DNA of 64,000 bases from Paramyrothecium sp. XJ0827 (Eukaryota > Ascomycota > Sordariomycetes > Hypocreales > Stachybotryaceae): assembly GCA_020881915.1 (NCBI GenBank), contig JAJFPB010000003.1:2976001-3040000 (forward strand), given 5' to 3'. Made by a program: the position numbers and the translations under genes. Under the pieces are notes generated by a model, which was not told the DNA's origin, searched no databases, and saw only the letters and a program-made list of their open reading frames with translations. Every line of letters starts with the position of its first letter. Within the stretch, counting starts at the first letter, position 1. This document shows, piece after piece, positions 34,501 to 46,826 of this stretch.

Positions 34501-36247
34501 GGCTGGCTGGATGAAGAAGGATGAGACTCTCCGAGCGTTTGCTTTGCTCCTGACGAGACTACGCATCTTCGACATGAAACATTTTGACAAACTCGTGTCG
34601 GACTGGGTCAGTCACATTCGATCACTCAACCAGCGTTCACCGCTCGCCGAACTCTTTCCTCTGCTTCTAAGCCTTGGCTGCTTATCCATCTCAACGCTGC
34701 TGCAAACGGCCAATGCGTCGCCGCCGAGATTGGAAACCCTCCGGTCTAATCAGTCTGGAAATCAGGCTTCCTCTATATACCTACAGGAGCTCTTGCATTT
34801 ACTACTCACCAAACCACCGCCCTCGGTCAGCAAGTCTCTTAGCCCCGAAGAAACCTATCGATTCCAAATCCAGCAACAAGCAGCCAGGTCGGAGCACCGC
34901 CAGGCGTTACTCATTCTAATCAGAAATGCCATACTGGAATATGCTGGCCTGAAACAGCACAACAAAGAGGAGAAATTGCTTCTTGACGAACCGGATTGTC
35001 AAAAGCAGGTTCGTGAAACAATCGGAGCACTTGTGGTTGCCGATTTCAATGCGGTTGCTAGTGCCCTAGCCGTCAAGAACCTTGCGGCCGAGGCAAGAGA
35101 CTTGGTCCGTAACATCATAGGCCAACTTCTCAGCCCCAATGATGTCGAGAAATCCGAAACAAGCTTTGACCAGATTCTTGGCCTTGCGAACGAATTAACG
35201 ATGCCGTTTTGTCAATTGAAACTGAACTTGGAGCTCTCAGCCGCTGAAACTACTCAGACAAATGATGACACGCAAAACCAATCTCGCTTCGACCTCTTCG
35301 CAAAAGCTATGGATCGTGCCATTGAGGCTAGAAACATCATGTGGACCAGTATGCTTCCTTGCCTAAGCGACGACATAACCCAGCATCTTAAAAACCAAGC
35401 GTATGCTAGGTTTTTAGATCTCATGCCGTCAATCAAATCACCAAGCTTTAGCGAGGATGCAATGAGCAACAGCAGAATTCAGCTGGCGCAGAATCTGCTC
35501 GGTGTTTTAGAATCCATCATATCCGGCCAGGCACCCTCGAAATCAGCACATCTGACCAATACATTGGCAGAGAAGCTAGCCAGCTTCTGGGAGGTCATCG
35601 CAGCCAAGGATGATGTGGACAAGACCAAGGCCAAAGCCGCAATTCTCGACCATTGGCTACCTCTGATCCTGAGATTTACGACGCTACATACGACATTACC
35701 CGAAGTCCCAGCGATACCGCCCTCATCAATATCAAGCACGAGCAAGACCATTACCCCGGTCAATATTAATCTGGAAGCGAGGGCCAGGATTGCAGTCACT
35801 CTCTGCAGTATACTTATTGAGCTCGATTCATTACCCCAAAACGGAACGGGGATGAAGGCGGAGCAGATATTCGACGTTGCTGCTGTACTCGTTGACGGAC
35901 TCCCTGAAGATCTGAGGTCACACTGCGCCAGGTCCATTCTGTTGCTACCAGGTGGCATGCCCAACTCTACGACCTCGTCGGACCCGAGACTGTATTACTT
36001 GCTCAGCGCCCCACAGCCATCGAAAGCCGACAATCTAGTCCTCTCACATAAAGAAAAGACGGCTATGCCTCACAGCTCTGCGGCTAGGGGTATGGGGGCC
36101 CTGTATGGCATCGGCCCGACCTCTCAGGCCAAAACTCTACCATTTGTCCTCAGGCGATGGGAAATCCTCAGCGAGCCAACACCCAATGTTGGCGAAAATG
36201 ACACGAGCCTCAATCTACGCTTGTTTGAGGCAATTAAACTGCAATAA
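31520..36247 (+). CDS. MED12: Mediator complex subunit 12 (SRB8)
   Basis: Component of the CDK8 kinase module of Mediator, which controls RNA polymerase II in the nucleus. Three exons, 31520-32724, 32780-32984 and 33032-36247 (introns 55 and 47 nt), give 1541 residues, the usual length for filamentous fungi. The start is the ATG giving MTSRTPLGVPPRPPQRTL; sequence upstream in frame has no ATG. Residues 1-230 are Pro/Ser/Gln-rich and disordered. The Med12 domain lies near 280-350 (RVTLTDTKREVWLKDLANP, IPHGIRGRTLLDQCLNKNVP, RAVWLAKCVGANEIRAFKRKG). The long remainder is helical and matches fungal SRB8 (WSKYRDTL, FVTELVRSGHFSLPHYFRWL). At intron 2, CAGCTAG offers two acceptors; only the second (33031) keeps the frame. 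Convergent with RGD1. Confidence 0.95.
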
Positions 36248-37652
36248 ACCATTCTTTCGAAGGATAGAGATACAAGAGGCGTACACATCCGATAATGTTC
36301 AACATGGCCTCGTACAAGTACTCTCTGGGCTTTTGTATTTTGTTTCCGTTTTACTTTCTTCCCTTTCTCTTCCCTTTGCTCCTTATGTTTATCGACTTGT
36401 TCAGTACGTATACTTGTCACCATCTCTTCTTGTTTTTTTTTCCCCTTGTTTTTTTTCTTTCTTTCTGTTTACGGCGGCGGGATACCCAACGTATGATTTA
36501 CTCATGACCTCTCTGGGATTGGAACGGAAAGGGACTCATAGCGGGTGGCGACATGCCTGGCGGTGCTTGTTTTGTCCGTTACTGATGCGTCCTTGAGCGG
36601 GCATCTAGCGAGGAGCGATAGCGTACTCCGAGATGAAGTTTGTTAAAGGTATAACTAAGACCTAGTGTATCTAGTATGGTAATATACTATGCTATAGATT
36701 TTCAGAACTACCTGATGTGAGCCTGCCACCTAATTGCTACGGGGCCTACGCAAATGGCAAATGACATTGTCACCTTGGGATGATGATTACTTTTCTTCTG
36801 TGTTGGCAGCACCTCATTGGAGGTGGTGTACGACTGATCATAAAGTCCACACGTCCCCATCCGGTGCATACGCGGCCTCTTTAACGTACCATAGGCTGGT
36901 AAGGAAAGGATATGTCTCTGCGCCCGGACTGTATCATCGAGTTTCGAAAGGGTTTGCAGCGGTGGCTCTCTTCTCTCAAATTATTAGTATTGGCGAATGC
37001 ATCAGATCACCGACGGGCCACAAAGCGACTCGCCCGTTCACTCAAAGGGAAACGGAGCAGTTTGTAAGGTCCGATGGACTGTTGTTTGCTAGACGAGCGA
37101 GGTAGATCTGAAACCCTATAGCCACCTAACTTATGAAATATGGTTGATGCAGATCCTGGCCAGGATTCAAAGCTGGGGCATCTAGCGTTGCAACAACCAC
37201 CCCCTTTCGCGACGACATTACGGTGCCCTTGACCAAGCCACATGAATTTCACACTGCACGGCTCCGGACAGATCCGCGTCTCACGCAAGTCACGAATGAA
37301 ACACGGCAGATATGTGGCTATCGAGCAAAGACTGAAAGGCAGTTTTGTGCTTGGACATTGAATCTGCTTATTCTTACAACGAAGGAAGAACATGTAAGGA
37401 CTATGCTCCAGATAAAAAAAAAGCAGCAAGAATACCAACACGGTGAGACGCCATGCGACTGGTCCAAAAGAGCCAGACATTTTGGAGGGAAGACGAAAAA
37501 AGGAAAAAGAGCAAAATGAGTTCTCCAAAATCCAACCCCAAACCGGCTTCTCCTGTCCCGCTTGCCTACCCTTTCGGCAGTCCTCCGGCTCGCGACCGGC
37601 CTCCGGTCCCACAATTATTCTTGAAATAATGGAGATGCTCGAGATTGGTTGA
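36248..37652. other. 1.4-kb convergent spacer between MED12 and RGD1 3' ends
   Basis: Contains two 3' UTRs. A pyrimidine-rich tract (T and CTTT runs, about 36340-36470) follows MED12. A 760-bp minus-strand open frame (37007-37768) has no recognisable domain and overlaps the RGD1 3' end. Confidence 0.5.
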
Positions 37653-40327
37653 TCAATCCTCGTCAAAGATCTGGTAGGTATTTTGAAGAATGGTGTCAAT
37701 GACTCTAATCTGCCAGCCCGCATCGGTGATGGCAGTGCTTGGGTCACTGCCCATAAGCGTAGGGCCAAAGATGACGGCGAGGTTGTGAGAGTTCATGCGG
37801 TTGATATGTGCTTTGTCCATGATGCGGTACAGATGAAGCGTCAGGTGGCGCAACGTCGCGTAGTTGGGGTCTGGCAAGCTGTTGATGATGGCGTGAAGGG
37901 AATCCCGACGAACTATATCGTCGTCTCGCTCTGGACGTAAATGTAAGCATTTGCCGTGAGATGGCCATGTTAGGTGAACTTACTAGCTGCGGCAATAAGG
38001 CTATCATGGTGCTCCATGGTCAAGAGAGGGTCCGGAAGATCACGGAAGAATTGCTTCAACAGGCCCGTCACACTGTTGACATCATGGAAGAAGTTTTCCG
38101 GAACACGGAAGTCGAGAGCAGGATTCGTGGAATCTGGATGGTGTTAGTTTTTCCGCCTCACTTAGTAGTTCTTTGTTGGTGCTGCACGACATACCAGTAT
38201 CAAACATGCTCTTCAGCTTTTGTATGTGTGCCATGGAGCCAGATTGTCGGTAGATGCCTTCAACATTGAGACCATAAAGCTCAACCGCTTGAATGCACTG
38301 GTGGACTACCATTGGCACTGCTAGGTTGTCCCGCTCATACAATCGGTTGAGCGGAACGCCAAATGCAGGCTTGTTTTGCGAAGGAGGGCCGGAAGGAGGA
38401 GGTGTGTGGCCCTGCGGAGCCACTGGCGGGGGAGTGTGTTGAGAAGGCAGATAGCTTTGCTGTGCTACCGGGCCAGGACCCATGGACTCTTGCGGTTGAT
38501 ATTGGGGATTGGGTAATTGAGGTGCTGATGCCTGGATCGGAGAGCCGGGACCCTGGAAGGACAGAGCTCCCAGCTGCGGAGGCCCTTGCGAACTGATGCT
38601 GCCCCCGTTGCCGTAACGTGTATGCGAGGGGAGCTGACTGGTGACGCCGTACTGGGGAGGAGCAGCAGTCTGCAGAGGAGGCAAAGTCCCTTGGCTAGGA
38701 GCTCGGTCATGCATAGGGAATGATGCGGGCGGTTGCCCTTGGGGTGCACCAGGCTGCGCGTAGCCTTGATTGAACTGGGGCGGGCCCTGCGGTGGCTGAG
38801 GATTGTTAGGTGGAGAGCCATAGGGAAAGGTGCCGGTTCTCGAGGACATGGAATCGGTTTGAGTAGGAAATTGCGGGACGCTGTGTATTGAGGCGTTGAC
38901 AGAGTGCGACTGCCCTGGATTGCCACCCAAAACCTACGACAAGTTAGTCGCTGCAGTCAAGTCAGACTGGGTTCAGGCACATACAGGGTGACGCTCGTAT
39001 TTGACTTCGCCGGCGTTCGGTGCCATCTTGAGATGATGGCTAGCCACATAGTCATTCAGGTCCTTGTCGTTGTTGATGGAGGCAACGGCCAGGCGCAAGC
39101 TGCGCGGTTGGCTTTCGGCACCGGGTCCCTTGAGGGGGCTTATGATCAAGCCGTTGCTTAGTAGCAGCTTCTCGTTAAAGGCAGCTACTGTCGTTAGTAA
39201 AATGGCTTGCCCAGACATCAGGGCTCATGCCAACTCACCGAACTTCTGCATCTGAAGCGTCAGGCCCGAGTCGGTTTCCTTGATTAATTCCTGCAGCGCC
39301 CTGATAGCATCTGGCCGAATGGTGGCCTGCAGCTGAGCCTTCTCGGCTTGCAGTGTCTGCACATGGTTGTGGTAGACCTGGTCGGCGGCCTGCACCTTCT
39401 TCTGGAGCTCCTCCTCTTGCTGGGCGGCGGTTTTGTTCTTGAAAGCCCCAAAGACCTTGCCGCTCTGCTTCACCTCGCCGGTACGGGCTCTGTCGTACTC
39501 GTCGGCCAAGCTGTCGTACTTTGCTTTGCTCTTGCGCATGGCCTGTTCGAGGTCCGCGACCTTTTGCTCGGCGGCCAAGCCGTTCGCTTTCCAGCCTTTC
39601 CTACTTCGCTCGGCGACGGCGGCTAGCTCGAGAAGGTCGTCGTGCATCTGGTGGAGGGACGATGCGAATTGGATGCCATTCTCTGCCATGCGCTCCTGCA
39701 TGAACATCATTTCCTCGTAAACTTGAGAGAAGGAGCCCTGGCGGTGGTCGGCCCGGCGCATGTTCTCCTGGGTGATGCGGCAGTGTTTCTTAAGACTTTG
39801 GGCTTGGTCGTCCTCGAGTTGCGATCGCTTCTTGAGAAACAAGGCGAATTCCTGCAGGGGGGAAAGGTTAGCTCAAGCGAACGCAGCATTGGAGAGGATC
39901 CGGACCTTGGTCGAGGCAATACTCTGTTTCAGCCGGTTCAAGAGCGTCGCGATACCAATCTGTTTCCTTGTTAACATGGGCTGCGCAGGACAATCAAAGG
40001 CGTAGATGCTACCTCGGAGCCTAGCACATCGTTGACCTGCTTGGCTACTTCCGGGCTGATGCTGGCTTGTTGGGATTGTGACGGCGGGGTGGTGCTGAAG
40101 GGCTCTGCACCGTGGCCGTGGCCGTGGCCGTGGCCGTGGCCGTGGCCATCATCGTCGATGTCGCCGGGGATCTGATGGATGGTCGAGTCGTGGAGGTCAT
40201 CCTTCTCTGGTGGTTGCGGGTGCTCCCCGCCTGCTCCTAACGAGCTCCCCGTCGGAGCATCAGGGCCTTGCAGGTGAGGCAGCTGGGGAGGAGGCGAGGC
40301 ATGACCGGTCGGGTGGTAGTCGGTCAT
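37653..40327 (-). CDS. RGD1: F-BAR and RhoGAP protein, RGD1 type
   Basis: GTPase-activating protein for Rho GTPases (Rho3/Rho4 in yeast) in polarity, septation and the actin cortex; the F-BAR part binds curved plasma membrane. Seven exons, 40327-40013, 39959-39906, 39851-39239, 39187-38985, 38933-38195, 38133-37984 and 37930-37653, give 783 residues with frame preserved throughout. Residues ~61-73 are a (His-Gly) repeat. The F-BAR region begins at residue 106 (IGIATLLNRLKQSIASTKEF) and runs as a coiled coil to ~390. A Pro/Gln-rich linker follows (~400-570). The RhoGAP domain fills the C-terminus: GVPLNRLYERD, the arginine-finger motif EGIYRQSGS (Arg ~625), LLKQFFRDLPDPLL, and MNSHNLAVIFGPTLMG. 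Arg and the Lys/Asn contacts are intact, so it should be active. Confidence 0.95.
40111..40148 (-). repeat. Hexamer repeat encoding (His-Gly)n inside RGD1
   Basis: About six GGCCGT units on the plus strand (ACGGCC in sense) encode alternating His-Gly in the disordered N-terminus. It is a likely source of length variation between strains. Confidence 0.8.
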
Positions 40328-42758
40328 GGTTGCGGATTGAAGAGACGGCGCGCACGCAGCCGCCGATGTGGTGGTCGGGAAACGGTCGGCAGCGAATGTT
40401 GCTCTAGGTTGGAGTCAGGTCAGGACAAGTCGAGTCGAGCGGTAGGGCCGTCTTTTCGTCCGATGATGGCATTCCCCAGAGGCGGCTCAAGTCAGTCTGA
40501 TGTGCTGAGCTGTGCTGTGCTGTGCTCTCGGCGGGCAGGGGTTCGAAACCGGACGGCGTTGGGTTCATGCGCCAGCCAGAGCCAACACGCAGCGGGCGAC
40601 GCAAGCAAAGACAGGTACAGGTCCCAGATCCGCAAGCTTGCACCGAGGTGGGGAACAAGGGCGAGCGAGCGGGCGAGCCAGAACGAGAGAGGGGGGGGGG
40701 GGATGCGGAATGCGGGAATGATGGTTGGGAAAGCCTAAGCCACACGCTGGGTCACCTCGGAAAGTCTATGTTCAAGAAGGAGACAAAGAATGAAGAAGAA
40801 AAAAAGCAGATGAAGATGAAGATGTCAAATCCAACAGGCCCTAGTTGTTGGAGGGCGTGGACAAGACGAGAGCAAATGAAAAAAACGTGGTACGTAGATT
40901 GAACAAGGACAAGGCCAGCCCGACTAACTAGAGTGGCTGAGCTGCAGCGACGAATGTCTTTGCTTTACTTCCCTTGTTGGTTCCCAGTTGCTGCTGCACG
41001 GCGCACAAGCACGGGAGGGGGTGATGCACAATACGTACTCTAAGGTACTTGGCAGCACTGTCACTCACGCTGCCACAGCGCCCGTGGCATTACGCTGTGG
41101 GAATAAAAGTTTATGTGAGGTACAGTACCGTTTTTATTTATTTCTTTCTCTCTTTCTTCCTTTCAATACCTTGCCACCTAACCTTGCAATGAGACAGTGT
41201 AAGAGCTCGCCTTAGACAAAAAGGCCCAAGATTACGAGGTCCTCGTTCTGTACCCGCCGACTAGCAGCGATCAGCGGTACTGTATGTAGCATGAGGTAGA
41301 ATCATAATAATAACAGGAGCTCAAGATGAGGTGCCCCGTAAGTTAGGGGGACTGGCAAGATACGGTGCGTCGTAGCTGTTTGGAGCTTATACGAAGCTCT
41401 GACAGCATTCCGCTGCTGCTTGCTGATGGCTAGTCAGCTTCACTGCCAGACCAACTACCTTACCTAGCGAGTTGCACAAAATCTCCCCTAACTGCCCACC
41501 TAGCGTGTGCGGTAGCGTCGCCCGCTTGTCAAGGGTCGCCGCTGGAGTAGCGTAGCCCTGTTCGTGTCCGCTTCATGAACCTCGTCATCTTCAACGGCAG
41601 CGTCGTCCGACAGGTCAGGACTGGATAGGGCAGCCCCATCGGTCCGTGCTCATCAAACAAAATCACCCGTGCTTCAGCTCTCTCCCCCCCCTTCGGCAGA
41701 TATGCATTACCCTACAGGCATCACACTCGACATCTGCAAGCCTCCAGATCTAAATTAAGCAACATTCATCTCCAGTGGTAATTTCCAGAATGCCTGATGC
41801 CAGGGCTTTCCAACACACTGTTGAATGGCTATATCCGAGCCCGTACGGCCGATAAATGAGACGCAGGGTTCTCAAACCAACCAATTTGGTGCGGCGCCCA
41901 GTACATGGACATCAATCCTTCGTTCGTTCGTTAGCCGTATTCGATTATACTCTGTACCCGTTGCGGATATGCAAATGCATGCCTTCCGCCAGACTTGCGC
42001 TATTCATAACGTTCGCAAATCCAGTGGTAGTCGGCGCTGATCATGTCTGATTTCAATCCCGTGCTGTTTATGACAAATTCGCAGTACGCGGGGATCAAGA
42101 CACAGACACGAACCCCCATTGTCGGCTAGAGGTTACTCTCAGACTTTTACAGGTTGGGTGGTCGAATTGACTCCCTTGCATTCACATTGGTTCAAACCCC
42201 ACGTCATTCAAGCGTGCTTTGCTGTTCTCGTTGTTGACATCACCAGCATAAATCTGTGCTTCACAGCTCCACAAGCAACGGATTCGGGCCGCCCACACCC
42301 ATCGTTCACAGGCCGCAGGTTACTTGTGGAATCGCACAGCCGGACAGAAACCCAAGCCACCCGATTGATGCGAGGCAATGTTGCCAACGCCGAGTGACTC
42401 TGCTGCCCCGGCCCGGGGACAGTCACTTCAACAGATGCCGGACGAGAACCCGGGTTGTTCGTATGAAGCGGACGCAAACTGACACCGTGACGAGAATATG
42501 CGAGCGACAAGTGATCGAAAATCCATGACGATTGGCCTCTAGATCAAACAAATAAGAATGAACCTAGTTCTTTTTCCCGACTAGGTAGCCCTGTGGGTTG
42601 CCCTGCTTAACGCCTCATGCCATCAAGAGGCAACCGCCCAGTGATTCATCCCACAGTTCCTCACAGCCTCGCGGACCTGCTTCCCCTTGCACCACTCCCG
42701 GTAGTAGTCGTCGTCGTCATCGTAGTCGTCCAGCAGCACCAAACTCCGGCGGCAACGC
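40328..42758. other. 2.4-kb spacer: RGD1 promoter/leader and RPS28 3' region
   Basis: Holds a 12-G run at 40691-40702, an A/G-rich stretch at 40765-40830, a T-rich run near 41130-41160, and GGTAC motifs near 41044 and 41116. A short T-arm-like sequence at about 42183 does not complete a tRNA. No gene recognised. Confidence 0.5.
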
Positions 42759-43278
42759 TTATCGCAGGCGGCGGGCCTCGCGTTCGGACTCGAGCAGGCA
42801 CAGGATGTCGTCCTCGCGGACTATAGGGTCACAATGTTAGTCCGAGCCCTGAATTCTTCTCCTGTGACTGATTTCGGTGGCCTCGTCCGAGGGAAGGGGG
42901 GTTGGAGGGGTTGATGATCGGGGAGGGCAATTGTTACGCACCAGGGCCCTTGACGTTACGGATGATGGAACGGCTCTGGTCGTCCATGAACTCGACGCGA
43001 ACCTGGGTGACACCACCTCGGGAGCCTAGACGTGTCGAACAGTGTCAGCTAAACCACGATCCGTCGCAAAGCATCTCGTCCTGCCGCGGAAGGAGAAACG
43101 ACCCAGTCGGCAGCATTGTCGGCTTTTTTCTTTTCTTTCGATCATGTGCGCAATCGTCTCTCCTCGCAGGCAGGACCAAGAGAACACAGTGGTGGGAGAG
43201 ACAGGGCTATATCGTACCGGTTCGGCCGAGGACCTTGATCACCTTGACGAGCTTGACGGGGGTCTTGGAGGATTCCAT
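42759..43278 (-). CDS. RPS28: 40S ribosomal protein S28 (eS28)
   Basis: Small-subunit ribosomal protein near the mRNA exit channel. Three exons on the minus strand, 43278-43218, 43025-42942 and 42820-42759, encode 68 residues, the exact family length. The sequence is strongly conserved: [20 protein letters not shown], then [15 protein letters not shown], then the signature [10 protein letters not shown] at the C-terminus. The introns (192 and 121 nt) are long for this window, common in fungal ribosomal protein genes, and both interrupt a Gly/Val codon after the first base. Individual exons are too short to stand out as open frames. Confidence 0.97.
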
Positions 43279-44689
43279 CTTGATTGATTTTGAATTTCTC
43301 GAAACTTGGGGAGGGGGAAAAGTCGAGTTTCGCGGCGGAGGGACAGAAGCTGGGTGGTGCAGGAAGACGAGGGCGTTCCGGAGCGAAAAATAATAAGTGG
43401 GTGCCGTCAATTTTGTGCCGTTTGGCAGGGTTTTCCGAATGGTTTGGTGGTGGTGGCCCGAGTGGCCCCGCCAAAGCAGCCCCTCACGTGACGTTGAAAA
43501 AGCCCCAAGCAGTACGCCAGGCATTCGGACAAACGCTTGTCCGCCGTAGCCTGCGAAGTGGCTCCACTTGGACTTGATGTTCAGGTGAACTTCATGATGA
43601 TTGACATGGAGCGAGGTCTAAGCCGATCCCTGTTCATGAGTGGTCGTGAAGAAAAAGACATGCAAGAACCGGTCTCACCCTTTGAAAAGTGACTTCTGGA
43701 TGCGCTACACATTGCGGTGTCTGACGGTGTGTCTACTTTGAGAAAGCAAACACCGAGTCATGTACGGCCTTCACTTTGACATGTCGTGGAAATGAGCGCA
43801 AGGGAGCCGTCGCAACCTCCAAAGCCGGGCCGAGAATCACAAGTGAACTCAACTTCTCTTCGGAAGCGACTTATTTCAGCCTGAACCAAGGTAAAGCAAG
43901 GCTGGACGAGAAACGTCTTGTTACGATTTGTCTCCTCTCGCTACCCACTTGCCGTCCCATTCACCCTAATTCCGAGTCTCCAACTTTGAATCACCGGAAC
44001 CCTTCCCACTGCGCCCGCCCGCCCACGCTGAGAGAATTCATCAAAGCGATACCCTGGTTTCCCGGTGTACGGTGTCAACGTGCGCCCTTACAGACGGCAC
44101 ACTGCGGCTCCGAGGCTTGGCCCGATACTGTGGATTGATCCGGATATGTAGTGTCTCGGGGTTAATGCAGGGCGGCAGACGGCCTGGCTGGCTCATGAGC
44201 GATTCTGCGGAAGATATAGCCGAGTTTCCTCCCTGATTCCGTCTCCAGCGGCTCAAACAAACCCAGCCCTAGCAAGTTAGTATCACAACACAAGTCATGT
44301 TTTCCAGACGCCACTGTATAAAAGAGTCATGTATTGCGAGCCAACCGTATACGCGTGACAGTTTAATGTAATGAATCAGTTACATGCTCCTCCATCTCAT
44401 GCTGGAATGCTCCAAAATAGCCTGTTGTCCGTCATGCCAATACCAGATTGTTAGGAAACAAAAAGAATAGGAAAGTTGAGAGTGTGTAGCAAATATGCAT
44501 TGACCAGAGTCCATGATCGATCAATGCCTCGTCTTTTGAGCCTGGGTATCCTGCTAGAAACAGATGGGTGACTTGAAATTAAAATGAAAAGTGTAAATCT
44601 CTCTGCAATGAAGCATGCTGCCGTCTACAAAGGCAATAGAGTGAGTGGTGCAAGAAGTGTGCGCCCGGGGATTCCTCGAGATGAAATAC
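43279..44689. other. 1.4-kb spacer: RPS28 promoter and RBR ligase 3' region
   Basis: Nothing coding recognised. An open plus-strand frame near 43776-44138 has no domain. Confidence 0.5.
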
Positions 44690-46826
44690 CTAGGCCGGCA
44701 TCTCGAGGGCTGTCAGGGTGCCTTCCTCAGGAAATGGCAACTGCTGCAGTTCCGAATCTGATGGCCAGCTGGGTGGTCGTATAAGAGCGTAGGGTGCCTT
44801 GTCTCTCTCTTCGAGTTCCTTGCATAGGATCATGATAACGAGCTGCCAGCGCCACGTTAGTCGTCTTCGCCTATCCTGGAATGTATTATCGATTGCGTCC
44901 TCTTCGTCGGCGAACCGTGCCGCCAAATCTTCCAGGTCTCCCTCCTGCTTCTCGGCAAGCTTTCCGAGCTCAGCAGTCTGTCGGTCAAGCAGCTCCTCCA
45001 TCTGCTTCGCTTGCTTATCCCTCATGACATTGATCTTGGCCTGATGTATTCGTTCAATGCTGTCCCTTATATTGTACTGGTGCCCCAGCTCCCGCAGATG
45101 CCGTTCGGTGACCACCCGGGAAGGCAAATTAGAGTCGGACGACTGACCCAAGCCGTCACAGTATGCCTCCATATGCTTTAGGCGAATCTTCACGCTCCTC
45201 TCGCTCTGCTCCAATGAGCTCCGAAAATCCATTTCTGCCGTGATTTGTCGATCTTCGAGGTGGGTGACGGTTTTGGTGTGCCTTTCAAGCATTTTGTCCT
45301 TGTCATTGACGTGCTTCTCGATCATCGCTCTTCTTTGCGCATGGTGTCGCATCCTCATAGACTCCTTGACTTGCGACACAAAGGTCCGGAATCGTCCAAG
45401 CTCTTCCTCCTGTGACTGCCGGACGCTCTGGAATTCGGGGTGTTCATTAGTTCGCCTCTCAGCCTCTGCCTTTGCAGTCTCCATTGCAGCCTTCTCTGCT
45501 TCAATCCCCGCAAGCCTCTCCTCTTCCTCGATCCGTCGCCGCTCCAGCTCCTCCTCGCCATTACAAAAGTTAGGGCAGCCAACGGTAGTGTCCCATACAC
45601 CGCCGCAGATGTAGCAAAACTGTGCCTTGCATCTACACGTCATGTGCGTGCAGCCCTGTGCCAGCTCGACTAGGTTTCGGCACTTGTAACATCTCCGCCA
45701 GCCCGACTTTTCCCCCATTCGAAGCACAGCATCCAGTTCCGTATCCTCAGGGCAGTCTTTGCCCATTGGATGAGCGTTTCCTTTGCACATGATGCATATG
45801 CGGGTAGAACAGGCCGAGCAGGTGATGTTGAAGGGTTGTTTTGGGTCGACCTTGCGCCGTGGAGGAACAAATTCGCCGCAGGTAGAGTTTGGGCAGAAGA
45901 TGCGCGACTCCCATGGCGTACCAAACAACACAACGGCTTTGAGGAAGGCATTTTGTGCGTCCCTACTCAACAGGGACTTGACAATGGTCGATGGGATAGG
46001 TTGCGTACAGCAGCGCGGAGGCATCTTGGACTCGTCTGTTGTGGCCTGGTCGACCATGATGCGCAAACATTCTGTGCAGTAAGTGTGTCCACATGGCAAG
46101 TTGTGAAGTGAACCCGACTGCTTGAAATCATCCCTACAGCATATACATGATCTGATACAGCGGTCAGTATGGGATCGTGAAAGACGAGGGGGGGAACGCG
46201 TGTAAATTGACTGCGACTAACAGAGCTGGCTCAAATGAGAGGATGGAGGTCCGCTTCCTCCGGACCTTATTCTTAACAGCGGACCGAAGGCTAAAGATGC
46301 TCCTCCTAGTGGTGGCACCGAGGAGGCTCGGTGATGAGGATTCGGACGGCAGCGAAGCTCGGCATATCTTGGGCTGGTCCAAGGTCGGACCAACCTGGGC
46401 CAAGTACTTGTCGTAGGTGGAAAAACTCAAGCTCTTGCCGTGCCGCGGGACGTTGGCATTGGCATCGGGTTTTGAAATCGCAGGAGTGGGTGGCCGGGAC
46501 TCATTGGAGTGGGCGGTGAGGACGGTGTCAGTGGAGCGATCGGAAGTACTCGAGAAGGTCCGGGAATGGTTGATTGTGGTGGCTGTCGAGGCGGACTGGG
46601 GAGTGAAGGAGCTGCCGTCGTCGAAGAGCGAGGGTAGTGGCGGGAGAGAGAGGCCGCGAGCGAGGGCCTTGGCTCGGAGCTCCTCCTCGAGCCAAGCTTC
46701 GGATCGGTCGGCGGACAGCCTCAGGACATGGGCAGAATAATTGGCGTCGTCGAGCTCGGGCACGGCTGCGGCAGTGTCGACGGCGTCGAGGCTGGTTGCA
46801 GAAGCCTCGGCGGCCAACGAGCCCAT
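44690..46826 (-). CDS. RBR-type E3 ubiquitin ligase (RING1-IBR-RING2) with C-terminal coiled coil
   Basis: RING-in-between-RING ligase that takes ubiquitin from an E2 onto its own cysteine before passing it to substrate. Two exons, 46826-46222 and 46151-44690 (70-nt intron), give 688 residues. Residues 1-200 are Ser/Thr-rich and disordered. RING1 starts at Cys204/207 (CICC) with LPCGHTYCTECL; the IBR has CPNSTCGEF and CSACSTRICIMC; RING2 has WRRCYKC, then GCTHMTCRC with the expected catalytic Cys369, then FCYICGGVW. Residues ~400-620 are Glu/Lys/Arg-rich and should form a long coiled coil. There is no N-terminal UBA-like or C-terminal Ariadne domain, so it is not a classic ARI; it fits the large, little-studied fungal RBR group. 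Substrate unknown. Confidence 0.92.

Noticed and set aside
37007..37768. 253-codon minus-strand frame beside RGD1
   Set aside because: Overlaps the RGD1 last exon in another frame, starts in spacer DNA, no family resemblance.
42100..42210. tRNA-like T-arm sequence GGTTCAAACCC
   Set aside because: No matching acceptor, D or anticodon arm could be folded around it.
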